Part shown: one piece after another, positions 22,994 through 39,337 of the stretch
Numbering within the stretch: position 1 is the first letter of the stretch
Layout of the letters: each line of letters starts with the position of its first letter
Assembly: GCF_000771405.1 (NCBI RefSeq)
Contig: NZ_JDUI01000008.1
Coordinates: 124,001 to 188,000, forward strand
Direction: 5' to 3'
Source of the DNA: Bifidobacterium pullorum DSM 20433
GTDB lineage: Bacteria; Actinomycetota; Actinomycetes; Actinomycetales; Bifidobacteriaceae
DNA length: 64,000 bases
Notes under the pieces: generated by a model
The model's input: the letters and a program-made list of their open reading frames with translations, nothing else
Told to the model about the DNA's origin: nothing
Database searches by the model: none
Position numbers and translations under genes: made by a program

Positions 22994-24688
22994 CTAACTG
23001 TCGGTGAAGGCGCCCTCCACGGCCTGCCTTGCGGCAGCCACGTTCCCCAACGCCCGGTTTCTGGCCGCATCATGCGCCTCATCGGTGGCACCGGTCGTTT
23101 CGGCCAGACGCCCCGCCGCATCGCATAATCCCGCCATGTCTTCCATCGGCACGCCATCCGCGCGGAATTTCCGCGGATAGGCGCGCATGGCGTCCAGCGC
23201 CAGATTCGCGGCCTCCAGACGCATCACTTCGTTGTCCTGTCCCGCCGCCGTGTTGACGAGGCTGCGCAGCATCACGAAATACGGTCCGTATCGGCCCGCA
23301 TCGTCGCCGGAATCGATCAGCGGCACGATCCGCACATTGAATTCGGCGATCCCCGCGTACATGCCGGCCAATTCCGAACGTCCGAACGTCTCGACCCCGG
23401 CGGCGTCCCGCATCCAGGGCGCCGCCGCCCGTATCCGCGTCAGCCGCCGATCCCCGTCGTCTTCGGCATCGGACGAGCCGGACGCATAGTAGTACCAGTA
23501 GAGCCGTCCGGTATCGAAGCACAGTGCCGCCCACGCGGTCTCGTCGGACCGCAGCGCGTCGGCATGGCGGTCCATCAACGCCAGATAGGTGCGTTCCTCA
23601 TCCGCGGAGTACACGCCATCGGCCTCATACCGTTCGATCAGATGCAAATACGGTTCGATTGCGCCGGGCAGAATCCCGGCGGCGCGAGCGCACGCCCGTT
23701 CCGCGGCGTATCGGTCCGGGGCGCGTTCGGCCTGCGTCATCCAATGGGCGTAATCGCCGTCCCTGACGCGGTCGGACGCCAGCAACGTTCCACCGGACAA
23801 GGCCAGGCATGCCGCGGAGGCTGAGACCGTTCCCACGAAGGCACGCCACCGCCGCCGGAGCATGTTCCGTCTGGCCGGCTCATCGTCCAGACTGTGGCCG
23901 AGCGCATAGGCGAATTCGGCGCACGTCCGGTACCGACGATCCGGGTCCGCCGATGTGGCCTTGGCGATGACCCGTTCCAACCCCTCGGACAGGTCCGGTC
24001 TGATGCGGCGGATCGGCACGATGCCATCCCGCGGATGCCTCCCCGTCAACAGGTGGAACAGCGTGGCGCCCAACGCGTGGATGTCGGCCCGCGCGTCCAC
24101 GGTGCCGTCCCGATCGAACTGCTCCGGAGCGCCGTATCCCGGCGTGCCCATGCGCAGACCGTCCCCGAAGGCGGGACGGGCCGTGCCGGCATCACCGGTT
24201 TCGAGGGCGATGCCGAAATCGATGAGTCTGATCGACCCGTCCGGCGTCAGCATGATATTGGACGGCTTCAGATCGCGGTACACCACCATCGGCGTCCGCC
24301 GATGCAGATAGTCCAGCACATCGCACAGTTGGATGCCCCAGTCCACCGCCTGCGCCTCGCTCCGGGGCCCTTCGCGTTCCAGTAGGGCGCGCAGCGTCTC
24401 GCCCTCCACGAAATCCATGACCACGAACACCTCCGAGGCGTCGGCGATCAGGTCGACGATGCGTGGAATGGCGGGATGGTCGAGCCGCGCGATCAGCGCG
24501 GACTCCGCACGCAGACCGCGCATCATCGCGTCATGCCGCGCCGGCGAGCCGACGTCGCGCATCTGCTTGACCGCCCACCGTCTGTTCAACGCCACGTCCA
24601 TCGCCAGATAGACCGTGGCCATGCCTCCGGCACCGATTTGTGCCAGGATGCGGTACCGTCCCCCGATCAGGGCCCCTTCAGCCACCAT
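22994..24688 (-). CDS. Serine/threonine protein kinase with transmembrane and extracellular helical domain
   Basis: Hanks-type receptor-like kinase of 564 residues. The Gly-rich loop IGAGGMATV is at 18-26, ATP-binding Lys41 in WAVKQM, catalytic loop YRDLKPSN at 137-144 (Tyr replaces the usual His of HRD), DFG at 157-159 and the APE-like GAPEQ at 186-190. A transmembrane helix at about 283-305 follows. The outer 260 residues lack PASTA repeats and look all-helical and TPR-like (WAALCFDTGRLYWYYYAS, LEAANLALDAMRAYP). The frame reaches upstream to 24826, but MVAEGALIGGRYRI at 24688 is the natural kinase start, with AAGG upstream. It heads the six-gene envelope operon. Autophosphorylation and targets are inferred, not seen. 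Confidence 0.88.
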   Translation of the reverse strand: MVAEGALIGGRYRILAQIGAGGMATVYLAMDVALNRRWAVKQMRDVGSPARHDAMMRGLRAESALIARLDHPAIPRIVDLIADASEVFVVMDFVEGETLRALLEREGPRSEAQAVDWGIQLCDVLDYLHRRTPMVVYRDLKPSNIMLTPDGSIRLIDFGIALETGDAGTARPAFGDGLRMGTPGYGAPEQFDRDGTVDARADIHALGATLFHLLTGRHPRDGIVPIRRIRPDLSEGLERVIAKATSADPDRRYRTCAEFAYALGHSLDDEPARRNMLRRRWRAFVGTVSASAACLALSGGTLLASDRVRDGDYAHWMTQAERAPDRYAAERACARAAGILPGAIEPYLHLIERYEADGVYSADEERTYLALMDRHADALRSDETAWAALCFDTGRLYWYYYASGSSDAEDDGDRRLTRIRAAAPWMRDAAGVETFGRSELAGMYAGIAEFNVRIVPLIDSGDDAGRYGPYFVMLRSLVNTAAGQDNEVMRLEAANLALDAMRAYPRKFRADGVPMEDMAGLCDAAGRLAETTGATDEAHDAARNRALGNVAAARQAVEGAFTDS

Positions 24689-25085
24689 TGCGAATGCCTT
24701 TCCCCATGCGTTGCCTGCCTCGTGGCTCCACATGGGACCGGCCGAACGCCGGCACCGGCACCATGTCTTTCCCCCTCCCCCAATGTACGGTCCCGTCCGA
24801 CGTCGTGTCAACCGGACGCCGGCCACCGTCCGGGAAACCCCGGCCGTTCAACGCCCCGACGCCGACACGCCGCGTTCCCCTCGCACGTCGGCATCCGGAC
24901 ACCACCCGGGCACCGCCCGGATACCGTTCAGCCCCCCAAAAAACACCCGAAACCACCTGAAGCTTGCCACATACCAGCCAAAACCGCGCCCGCAATACGC
25001 CAAGGGGCGCCTCCCTGCAGGGAGGCGCCCCTTGGTGCAACGGTTCAACGCTCGGCCGTCAACCGGCCGTATGCGTCGGCAGACG
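24689..25085. other. Intergenic region between rpoC and kinase operon
   Basis: 397 bases without a convincing gene. It holds the rpoC 3' palindrome at 25001-25034 and must contain the promoter of the kinase operon. A possible -10-like TACATT can be read on the minus strand near 24785, without a clear -35. The rest is GC-rich single-copy sequence with nothing I recognise. Confidence 0.5.
25001..25034 (-). terminator. 34-bp perfect palindrome downstream of rpoC
   Basis: A perfect inverted repeat with half-site caaggggcgcctccctg lies about 50 bases after the rpoC stop codon. The centre is CTGCAG, so the RNA hairpin would have a very small loop. There is no U-tract on the minus strand. It is most likely the terminator or 3' barrier of the rpoBC transcript. 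Confidence 0.6.
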
Positions 25086-29129
<4,044 letters not shown>

Positions 29130-29207
29130 TTGTATTCCTGTCTTTTGAAGTTGAGTTTCGTACGTTCATGGGGTCGCCGACCGGCGCACGGCCGGCGACC
29201 CGGGGAA

Positions 29208-32774
<3,567 letters not shown>

Positions 32775-32956
32775 TGGACGTTTCCTTATCGCTCGCTAGG
32801 TTCTTCGGTGTTCGTTACCCCGGAAGCGCTGGAACGGCCGCCATATGCCTGTACGCGGGCGCTTCCTCCTTGTCAGCATGCCCGCCATATGACATGCGTA
32901 TACGCAAAGATAAAATGATACCACCACGCAACACGCCGCGCAAGCGGACGACGCGC

Positions 32957-33598
32957 CTACTGCACGATGAACGGCACCTGCTGGCTGACCACCTCGGGGT
33001 GGTCCCGCAAGCTCAGCTGCGCCACATACGTGCCCGCGGCCACCTTCGGCAGTTCGGAATCCTTCACGCATTCGCCGCCGGAACGGTTCGTGTTCCACTT
33101 CATGCCCTGAACGTCCTTGTCGCCGCTGGCCATCAGCAGCATCCGGGCATCGGCCGGACACGCGTCCGAACGCCAGATCTGGTCGGAACCCGACGTGATG
33201 GTCAGCACGCGGCTCGAGTCCGAGCCGTCCACCAGGCAGCTCTTCTCGCCGGTGTACACGATGCCGGCCGAGAAGGTGATCGATCCGCCGACTTCAACCG
33301 TTCCGGACGATACGGACAGCTCCAACGCCAAATCCTCGCCGGAACAATCACGTACCCCCGTCCCCGAAATCGGATCCGGGATGGCGGAGCGCGAGATCGA
33401 AGGCCGGTCGTCGGTCACCATCGCCCCGACGGACCAGATTCCACGGCCCAGACTGTAGACGCAGAACACCACCAGGGCAAGCACCAGTAGCGCCGCGACA
33501 CCCACCACCACACGGCGGCGACGATAAATCCGGCGCTGCTTCTCGCTCAGCTTACGCTTGCGCCGCTTCATGCCCCCTGATGTTCTCTGCGTGACCAT
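32957..33598 (-). CDS. Membrane-anchored protein of unknown function
   Basis: I do not recognise the family. About 213 residues: a strongly basic N-terminus (KRRKRKLSEKQRRIYRRRR), one transmembrane helix (VVVGVAALLVLALVVFCVYSL), then an extracytoplasmic domain of about 150 residues. That domain has four or more cysteines (VRDCSGED, KSCLVDG, DACPAD, GECVKD) and beta-strand-rich segments such as SVSSGTVEVGGSITFSAGI. The layout resembles single-pass actinobacterial envelope proteins with a small beta-sandwich domain. The start is uncertain: ATG at 33598 and ATG at 33571 both have purine-rich sequence very close upstream, and the open frame extends to 33676. It lies between rpoB and mutY in the same direction as both. 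Confidence 0.6.
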   Translation of the reverse strand: MVTQRTSGGMKRRKRKLSEKQRRIYRRRRVVVGVAALLVLALVVFCVYSLGRGIWSVGAMVTDDRPSISRSAIPDPISGTGVRDCSGEDLALELSVSSGTVEVGGSITFSAGIVYTGEKSCLVDGSDSSRVLTITSGSDQIWRSDACPADARMLLMASGDKDVQGMKWNTNRSGGECVKDSELPKVAAGTYVAQLSLRDHPEVVSQQVPFIVQ

Positions 33599-33689
33599 AA
33601 CTCCCCAGTCTAAGCGTCCGCCCGGTACATCATACCCCCGTGACAGCACATACCTCCATTTTTGCGCCATATGCAACGTTAGTCACCGG

Positions 33690-34760
33690 TCACCCCACAG
33701 GCAACCGCAGCGAGCCGTCCGGCATCATCTCCAGCAGACCGTCCTCATCCAACGAGGCGATGCAGGCGTCCAACTGCACCTGATCCGGCCACAACCGTTC
33801 GATGCGCGACCTCGGCACGGCACCCGACGCCCCCGCCCCGGACGACTGGCCGCCCGCGACACCGCGCGCCGCCTGCACGGCGGACCGGCGCAAGGCGTTC
33901 AGGACAATGCCCCGCACCTGACGATCCGTACCCTGGAACCGTTGACGCGGCCGGGTGCGGCTCTCCCCCAGACCGGGCAGCCCCGCCGCCAGGAACGCGC
34001 ACATATCCCGCAACGGGCAGTCCCCGCACTGCGGTGCCTGGGCCGTGCAGACCGTGGCCCCCAACTCCATAACCGCCTGGTTCCATATCGCCGACGGTTC
34101 ATGCGGCACATGCCGGACATTGCACGCGACACCCGCGTCCGCATTCGCGCACACGCCCGACGACGAGCCCGGCGCCTCACGCTCCCGCCCCTCCCCCGGC
34201 AGCACGCGCGCGGCCAATTCACGCTCGGCGCGGGAGGCCGCACCCCCACGCGACTCCACCCCGAGGAAGACCCTGCTCAGCACGCGGCGGATATTCGTGT
34301 CGATGACCGCGATGCGCTCGCCGAAGGCGAAGCTCAGCACGGCGGACGCCGTGTAATCGCCCACGCCGGGCAACGCCACCAGCTCCTCATACGTACGAGG
34401 CAGCTCGTTACCGTATTGTTCGGCCACCACGCGGGCGCACTCCTGCAATCGCAACGCGCGCCGCGGATAACCGAGCCGCCCCCAGGCCGTGATCACCTCG
34501 GCGGTCGGGGCCTCGGCGAGCGCCGCCGCATCCGGCCATACCCGCATCCAGTCCATCCAGTACGGTACCACGCGGCTCATCTGCGTCTGCTGGCTCATCA
34601 CCTCGGAGACCAGCACGCCCCACGGCGTGGCGCGCCCGAACCGCCACGGCAGATCGCGCGCATTCAGCTCCCACCACGCGGCCAGACGACGGTACACCGC
34701 GGCGGCTCGGTTGCGCAGTTGTTCCTCGGTTCCACGTTCAGACACCCCACCATTGTGCAC
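33690..34760 (-). CDS. mutY: A/G-specific adenine glycosylase
   Basis: Base-excision repair enzyme removing adenine mispaired with 8-oxoguanine. The helix-hairpin-helix LPGVGDYTASAV and the catalytic Asp in VIDTNIRR are present. The Fe-S cluster ligands C-x6-C-x2-C-x5-C (CTAQAPQCGDCPLRDMC) lie at about 237-253. SEVMSQQTQ is the family motif near the N-terminus. I chose GTG at 34760 because GGGGAGG precedes it by four bases; the open frame to 34979 has no support. An insertion of about 30 residues, rich in Gly/Ser/Glu and carrying two extra cysteines, separates the Asp region from the cluster. The C-terminal 8-oxoG-recognition domain is short, as in other actinobacterial MutY. Confidence 0.9.
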   Translation of the reverse strand: MHNGGVSERGTEEQLRNRAAAVYRRLAAWWELNARDLPWRFGRATPWGVLVSEVMSQQTQMSRVVPYWMDWMRVWPDAAALAEAPTAEVITAWGRLGYPRRALRLQECARVVAEQYGNELPRTYEELVALPGVGDYTASAVLSFAFGERIAVIDTNIRRVLSRVFLGVESRGGAASRAERELAARVLPGEGREREAPGSSSGVCANADAGVACNVRHVPHEPSAIWNQAVMELGATVCTAQAPQCGDCPLRDMCAFLAAGLPGLGESRTRPRQRFQGTDRQVRGIVLNALRRSAVQAARGVAGGQSSGAGASGAVPRSRIERLWPDQVQLDACIASLDEDGLLEMMPDGSLRLPVG

Positions 34761-34981
34761 GACACCTCCCCACCGTCTCAGGGGGCTCCCGTCGAGGCCC
34801 GCGCCGATGCCCGCGGCAGAGGGAGGATAACGGCCCGCCCTCCCCGTCAAAGGACAGTCGGCGCCGACGACGGAGGGAACGCACGGCCCGTTCCGGAATG
34901 CCCGGGGCCACACGTCCGCCGGAAACGACGGCCGAGAGAGCATCGCGCACCTGTCGGCTTGCGTCCCTAATGTTGGCAATC

Positions 34982-35638
34982 ATGACGAACGAAGCAGCGC
35001 AACCGAACGAGAACACTCCCGAAGCGCGGGTCGAGCGGATGTACGAGTACGGCTACCGCAAGTCGAACTACGGGCCGGACGAACTGGTGACCGACGCGCA
35101 CGGCAACCCGATCAGCGTGGTGGACGCCATGCTTTCGGCCGAGGCCGCCGCCCAGGCCGAAACCGTGACCCCGCACCTGTGCTACTACTCGCCGCGCATC
35201 CCGGGCAACACCGGTTCGGCGATCCGCCTGTGCGCGGTGACCGGCACGATCCTGCATCTGGTGGAGCCGCTGGGGTTCAACCTGCACGACACCAAACTGC
35301 GCCGCGCCGGATTGGACTATCACGACATGGCGCATGTGGTCATGCACCCGAACTTCGAGAATCTGGTGGAGTCGATGCCGAACTCGCGCATCATCGCGTT
35401 CACGGCGCACGCCACCAAGCTGTATACCGAGATCGAGTACAAGCCGACCGACATCCTGCTGTTCGGCCCGGAGCCGGGCGACATCCCGGACCCGGTGGAC
35501 ATCATGTTCGGCCCGCATGTGGCCGAGCAGGTCCGTCTGCCGATGCGCCCGAGCCTGCGCAGCCTGAACCTGACGAACTGCGCCTCGATCGCGATCTACG
35601 AGGCCTGGCGTCAGCTGAACTTCGAAGGCGGCAGGTAA
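34982..35638 (+). CDS. trmL: tRNA (cytidine/uridine-2'-O-)-methyltransferase, TrmL type
   Basis: SpoU-family SAM-dependent enzyme predicted to 2'-O-methylate the wobble nucleotide of leucine tRNAs. The protein has 218 residues: an N-terminal extension of about 60 residues, then the knotted methyltransferase core. Motifs are PRIPGNTGSAIRLC, LHLVEPLGFNLHDTKLRRAG and ILLFGPEPGD, with SLNLTNCASIAIYEAWRQ at the C-terminus, matching E. coli TrmL closely. I chose ATG at 34982 (MTNEAAQPNEN). The frame opens further upstream, but that part overlaps the region before mutY. No Shine-Dalgarno is visible; TAATGT lies eight bases before the ATG. Confidence 0.9.
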   Translation: MTNEAAQPNENTPEARVERMYEYGYRKSNYGPDELVTDAHGNPISVVDAMLSAEAAAQAETVTPHLCYYSPRIPGNTGSAIRLCAVTGTILHLVEPLGFNLHDTKLRRAGLDYHDMAHVVMHPNFENLVESMPNSRIIAFTAHATKLYTEIEYKPTDILLFGPEPGDIPDPVDIMFGPHVAEQVRLPMRPSLRSLNLTNCASIAIYEAWRQLNFEGGR

Positions 35639-35693
35639 AGCGCCGACGGCTGCGGACCACAGTTCCTTGCGCCAGTCATCTATAACGCACAAA

Positions 35694-35753
35694 CGCTCAC
35701 CTTTTGCTTGACGTCGGTCAAGTACTTGACCGACGTCAAGCAAAAGGTGAGCG
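35694..35753. repeat. 60-bp perfect palindrome (copy 1 of a dispersed element)
   Basis: A perfect inverted repeat with centre AAGTACTT and outer arms beginning CGCTCACCTTTTGCTTGACG lies between the convergent ends of trmL and the UPF0210 gene. It could act as a bidirectional terminator (each strand has TTTT near the arm end). Its 54-base core recurs at 43329-43382 with 46 identical positions, so it also belongs to a repeat family. Confidence 0.85.
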
Positions 35754-35865
35754 CAACTACGAGTAAGGCGTCAGGCTACAGCTGCAACCGCACCGCAATT
35801 TAGAACCCCTCGAAGGGCGCAGACAGGTACCCGTACGAGAGCCGCCGCGCTGCACAGCAAGTTAA

Positions 35866-37230
35866 CTAGTTCTTGAAGCTGTGGATCGGGGCGGGGATGC
35901 GGCCGCCGCGGGTCACGAAGGCCTCGCAGCTGGTCTGGTTGACCGGCATGATCGGCGCGTAGCCCATCAGGCCGCCGAATTCCGCCGAATCGCCCACGCC
36001 CTTGCCATACACCGGGATGATGCGCACGGCCGTGGTCTTCTGGTTGACCATGCCGATGGCCGCCTCATCGGCGATGATGCCGGAGATCGTGGCCGCGGTG
36101 GTGTCGCCGGGGATGGCGATCATGTCCAGGCCGACCGAGCACACGCAGGTCATGGCCTCCAGCTTCTCGATGGTCAGGCACCCGGCGCCGGCCGCGTCGA
36201 TCATGTTCTTGTCCTCGGAGACCGGGATGAACGCGCCCGACAGGCCGCCCACGTACGAGGACGCCATGATGCCGCCCTTCTTGACCTGGTCGTTGAGCAT
36301 GGCGAGCGCCGCGGTGGTGCCGGGGGCGCCGACCCGCTCCAGACCGATCTTCTCCAGCACCTCGCCGACCGAATCGCCGACGGCCGGGGTGGGTGCCAGC
36401 GACAGGTCGATGATGCCGAACGGGATGCCGAGCCGGCGGGAGGCCTCCTGCGCCACGAGCTGGCCGACGCGGGTGATCTTGAACGCGGTGCGCTTGATCG
36501 TCTCACACAGGAATTCGAAGTCGCGGCCCTTCGCCTCGTCGAGCGCACGGGAAACCACGCCGGGGCCGGAGACGCCGACGTTGATGACCGCGTCGCCCTC
36601 GGTGACGCCGTGGAAGCCGCCGGCCATGAACGGGTTGTCGTCCGGGGCGTTGCAGAACGCCACGAACTTGACACAGCCGTAGCTGTCGTTGTCGCGCGTG
36701 TTGTAGGCGATGTCCTTGATGATGTGGCCGAGCAGTTCGACCGCGTTCATGTCGATACCGGTTTTGGTGGAGCCTACGTTGACCGACGAGCAGACGATGT
36801 CGGTTTCGCTCAGCGCCTGCGGCAACGAGCGGATGAGCATCTCCTCGGCCGGGGTCATGGACTTGGAGACCAGCGCCGAGTAGCCGCCGATCAGGTCGAC
36901 GCCGACTTCCTTGGCTGCGCGATCGAGTGCGTGCGCGAGCTTGACGAAGTCCTCGGAGGACTTGCAGGCGCTGGCGCCGACCAGCGAGATCGGGGTGACG
37001 GTGATGCGCTTGTTGACGATCGGGATGCCGTAGTCGCGTTCGATGGCCTCGCCGGTGGCGACCAGGTCCTTGGCGTATGTGGTGATCTTGCGATAGATGT
37101 TGTCTGCGACCACGTCCACGTTGGCGTCGGCGCAGTCGAGCAGCGAGATGCCCATCGTGATGGTGCGGACGTCGAGCTTCTCCTGCTCGATCATCTGATT
37201 GGTCTCGTGGACCTCCATGATGTTCAGCAT
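35866..37230 (-). CDS. UPF0210 (PFL family, DUF711) protein
   Basis: Conserved protein of unknown biochemical role, 454 residues. It has the glycyl-radical-like PFL-family fold signature seen in this group ([43 protein letters not shown]). Start ATG at 37230 is preceded by AAGGGA at about nine bases; an ATG four codons later is possible. A small ACT-domain gene lies 69 bases upstream in the same direction. This pairing is conserved across many bacteria and suggests allosteric control of the larger protein by an amino-acid-binding partner. I recall the equivalent pair in Bifidobacterium longum directly beside galK. The substrate is unknown. Confidence 0.88.
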   Translation of the reverse strand: MLNIMEVHETNQMIEQEKLDVRTITMGISLLDCADANVDVVADNIYRKITTYAKDLVATGEAIERDYGIPIVNKRITVTPISLVGASACKSSEDFVKLAHALDRAAKEVGVDLIGGYSALVSKSMTPAEEMLIRSLPQALSETDIVCSSVNVGSTKTGIDMNAVELLGHIIKDIAYNTRDNDSYGCVKFVAFCNAPDDNPFMAGGFHGVTEGDAVINVGVSGPGVVSRALDEAKGRDFEFLCETIKRTAFKITRVGQLVAQEASRRLGIPFGIIDLSLAPTPAVGDSVGEVLEKIGLERVGAPGTTAALAMLNDQVKKGGIMASSYVGGLSGAFIPVSEDKNMIDAAGAGCLTIEKLEAMTCVCSVGLDMIAIPGDTTAATISGIIADEAAIGMVNQKTTAVRIIPVYGKGVGDSAEFGGLMGYAPIMPVNQTSCEAFVTRGGRIPAPIHSFKN

Positions 37231-37299
37231 GTGCGTGTTCCCTTCGGTGCGATCTTCGGATTGGATGGGTGCGTGACGAGCTGCCGGACCGGACAGCCG

Positions 37300-37572
37300 T
37301 CAGACGCGGTGCATCTTGGTGAAGATCTCCTCACGCTGGCAGCGGATCTTGACGCCGATTTCGTCGCCGAGGGCGTCCAGATCGGTGACCATGGTACCGA
37401 ATTCGGTGTCGACGTTCGCGTAGTCGACGATCATCATCATGTTGAAGAAGCCGTCGATGATGGTCTGGGAAATGTCGAGCACGTTGACGTGGTGCTCGGC
37501 CAGATACGTGCAGACGCGGGCGATGATGCCGACCGTATCCTGACCGACGACGGTGATGATGGCCTTGTTCAT
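37300..37572 (-). CDS. ACT-domain protein (UPF0237)
   Basis: A 90-residue single ACT domain starting MNKAIITVVGQDTVGIIARV and ending EIFTKMHRV. The motif GQDTVGIIARVCTYLAEHHVN is the usual ligand-binding beta-alpha unit. ACT domains bind amino acids and regulate partner enzymes. This one is immediately upstream of the UPF0210 gene and is presumably its regulator. A longer open frame reaches 38178, but the conserved domain begins at the ATG at 37572. It is distantly similar to GcvR-type regulators; no DNA-binding domain is present. Confidence 0.88.
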   Translation of the reverse strand: MNKAIITVVGQDTVGIIARVCTYLAEHHVNVLDISQTIIDGFFNMMMIVDYANVDTEFGTMVTDLDALGDEIGVKIRCQREEIFTKMHRV

Positions 37573-37649
37573 GCGATGGACTCCCTGTTCTCGCGAGATG
37601 CCGATTGGTTGGATGCCCCCAGTATAGGGACTGCCGCCGTCAAGCCGGG

Positions 37650-38456
37650 TCAGTGCGACCGCATGCGGCGGTTGAGGTCGCTGACCTTGTCGGAGATCAT
37701 TTCGAGCTTGCGTTCCAGTTTGTCGGCCTGGCCCTTGGTGACGGGCGCGTCCTTCTCGTCGTTGATGCCGACCTCGCGGATGACCCAGGCCACGCAGGAA
37801 CCGGTGATGACACCGACGATGGCGATGCCCGCCAGCACGAGCACGACGGTAATCAGACGGCCGGTGACGGTGACCGGATAGTAGACGCCGTAGCCGATGG
37901 TGGTCATGGAGACGAACGCCCACCACAGGGCGTCCGGATAGGAGGTGATGAGGGCGCCGGGCACGTAGCGCTCCGCTTCGAGCGCGACCATGGCGCCCAT
38001 GGATATGACCAGCGCGCATGCGCCGATGATGTACAGGTTGAGGTGTCCGCGCACCCACCCGCGCACACCGGTGTGGATGGCGTAGGCGGCGGAGACGACG
38101 CGCGCGAACCGCATGCCGGGCACCAGCGGCAGCAGCAGGATGATGAATCCGAGGATATGTCCGCTCAGCCATCGCCAACTGTGTTCGGCCACGTACATGG
38201 TCAGCGCATAGTCGATGGCGTAGAACGCCCAGATGATGTCGAGCGCCACCTCGATGGCCAGCGAGACGCCGCTCGGCGGTTCAAGCAGCACGTTCACCGA
38301 GTATAGGATCAGGAACAGCGCCGAAGCCCCAAGCAGCCACCAGCGGTTGCCCCGCTCCCACTCCTCCATCGGCATGTCGTGCAACGTCTTGGGCAGCGTC
38401 TTCAGCCAGGCGATGATCTTCTCCACACTCCGCACTCTAACGTAGAGCCCGCCCAT
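37650..38456 (-). CDS. Potassium channel family protein
   Basis: Voltage-gated-like ion channel subunit of about 268 residues with several transmembrane helices. The selectivity filter TTIGYG is at about 185-190 between pore helix DALWWAFVSM and the last helix LITVVLVLAGIAIVGVI. An Arg-containing helix (GMRFARVVSAAY) may correspond to S4. The C-terminus is charged and coiled-coil-like (KLERKLEMISDKVSDLNRRM), suggesting tetramer assembly. The start is uncertain: ATG at 38456 or GTG at 38426. The open frame to 38669 is not supported by sequence character. It is transcribed towards the ACT-domain gene, with a short gap of 77 bases on the downstream side. Confidence 0.82.
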   Translation of the reverse strand: MGGLYVRVRSVEKIIAWLKTLPKTLHDMPMEEWERGNRWWLLGASALFLILYSVNVLLEPPSGVSLAIEVALDIIWAFYAIDYALTMYVAEHSWRWLSGHILGFIILLLPLVPGMRFARVVSAAYAIHTGVRGWVRGHLNLYIIGACALVISMGAMVALEAERYVPGALITSYPDALWWAFVSMTTIGYGVYYPVTVTGRLITVVLVLAGIAIVGVITGSCVAWVIREVGINDEKDAPVTKGQADKLERKLEMISDKVSDLNRRMRSH

Positions 38457-38595
38457 CAGACCGAGCCCGTCAGCCATCATCGGCGCAAAAGAAGCATGCC
38501 GTCCGCAATCGCACCCGCCTCCACGCTCGACGGCGCCATCGCGCCACACCGTCAAGAAGACCGCTTCCAAGAGTCTTCCGCTAGGCACGGCAACG

Positions 38596-39018
38596 CTACA
38601 GCATCGCCTCCAGACACTCCCTCGCGGTTTTGCGGGGAATGGACGAACCCTCAAACGCCGCGCCGTCACGGGAGACGATCACATCAACCCCGGCATCTTC
38701 GGCCACGGCACGAATCAGACCGTCCTCGAAATCCGGCTCGTCCGATGCCAGCGAACGACGCGCATGACGCGGCAACAGCGGCCGTACGTCGAACAGCTCC
38801 ATCAGTTTGCCCACATACTGCCGAGCCTGCCTCTCACTACCATAATGGCGACGCAGCACGTAATACACGTCGTTGAGCGAGGCGACGCACACCATCATCT
38901 CCACGTCCCCTCTGCGCACACAACGGCCCAGCAAATCCAAAGAATCCTGATGGAACGGCGCCCTGTTCGCATTACACAGGTCCAACAGGATATTGGTATC
39001 GAACAACAGCTTCACCAT
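38596..39018 (-). CDS. PIN-domain toxin (VapC-like ribonuclease)
   Basis: Predicted toxin of a type II toxin-antitoxin system, 140 residues. PIN-domain acidic residues are recognisable: Asp7 in LLFDTN, the cluster DFEDGLIRAVA around 96-99 and Asp118 in VIVSRDG; these normally hold Mg/Mn for RNA cleavage. ATG at 39018 overlaps the 3' end of the upstream antitoxin gene by seven bases (ATGGTGA), which couples translation. No membrane or secretion signal is seen. The RNA target cannot be told from sequence. Confidence 0.85.
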   Translation of the reverse strand: MVKLLFDTNILLDLCNANRAPFHQDSLDLLGRCVRRGDVEMMVCVASLNDVYYVLRRHYGSERQARQYVGKLMELFDVRPLLPRHARRSLASDEPDFEDGLIRAVAEDAGVDVIVSRDGAAFEGSSIPRKTARECLEAML

Positions 39019-39320
39019 GGTTCACCCGCCTTGCGCAGACGTTCCTGTTCGATGATCTCCTCATCAGACAGGCCACCCTCCACTGCGGGCAGCTCGGCGT
39101 TGGCGAACATTTCGATGATCGCCAATTTGCGCTCCATCTCCCGCCGACGCACCAGGTCCAACGTAATCCGTTCGAATTCCGGCAGTTCCCCGGTATCCGC
39201 CAGATAATTCGTCAGATCACGAATCACGTCGGAGTATGTCAGACCGTGCCGCTTGAGCACTGCCTCCGCTTCACGTTTGCGCTCCGCATCCACGCGGGCC
39301 GTCACCATCGCCATCGTCAT
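39012..39320 (-). CDS. RelB/DinJ-like antitoxin
   Basis: Predicted antitoxin of about 102 residues. The N-terminus TARVDAERKREAEAVLKRHG followed by LTYSDVIRDL is a typical RelB/DinJ ribbon-helix-helix DNA-binding segment. The acidic C-terminus (ELPAVEGGLSDEEIIEQERL) would wrap the toxin. I chose ATG at 39320 with GGGGTGA upstream; the open frame to 39581 is not credible. In-frame ATGs at 39314 and 39308 are alternatives. RelB/DinJ-type antitoxins normally accompany RelE/YafQ toxins; here the partner is a PIN protein, so the pair is a mixed type. It is probably autoregulated through the TGTAATAC repeats just upstream. Confidence 0.8.
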   Translation of the reverse strand: MTMAMVTARVDAERKREAEAVLKRHGLTYSDVIRDLTNYLADTGELPEFERITLDLVRRREMERKLAIIEMFANAELPAVEGGLSDEEIIEQERLRKAGEPW

Positions 39321-39337
39321 AGCAATCACCCCACACA

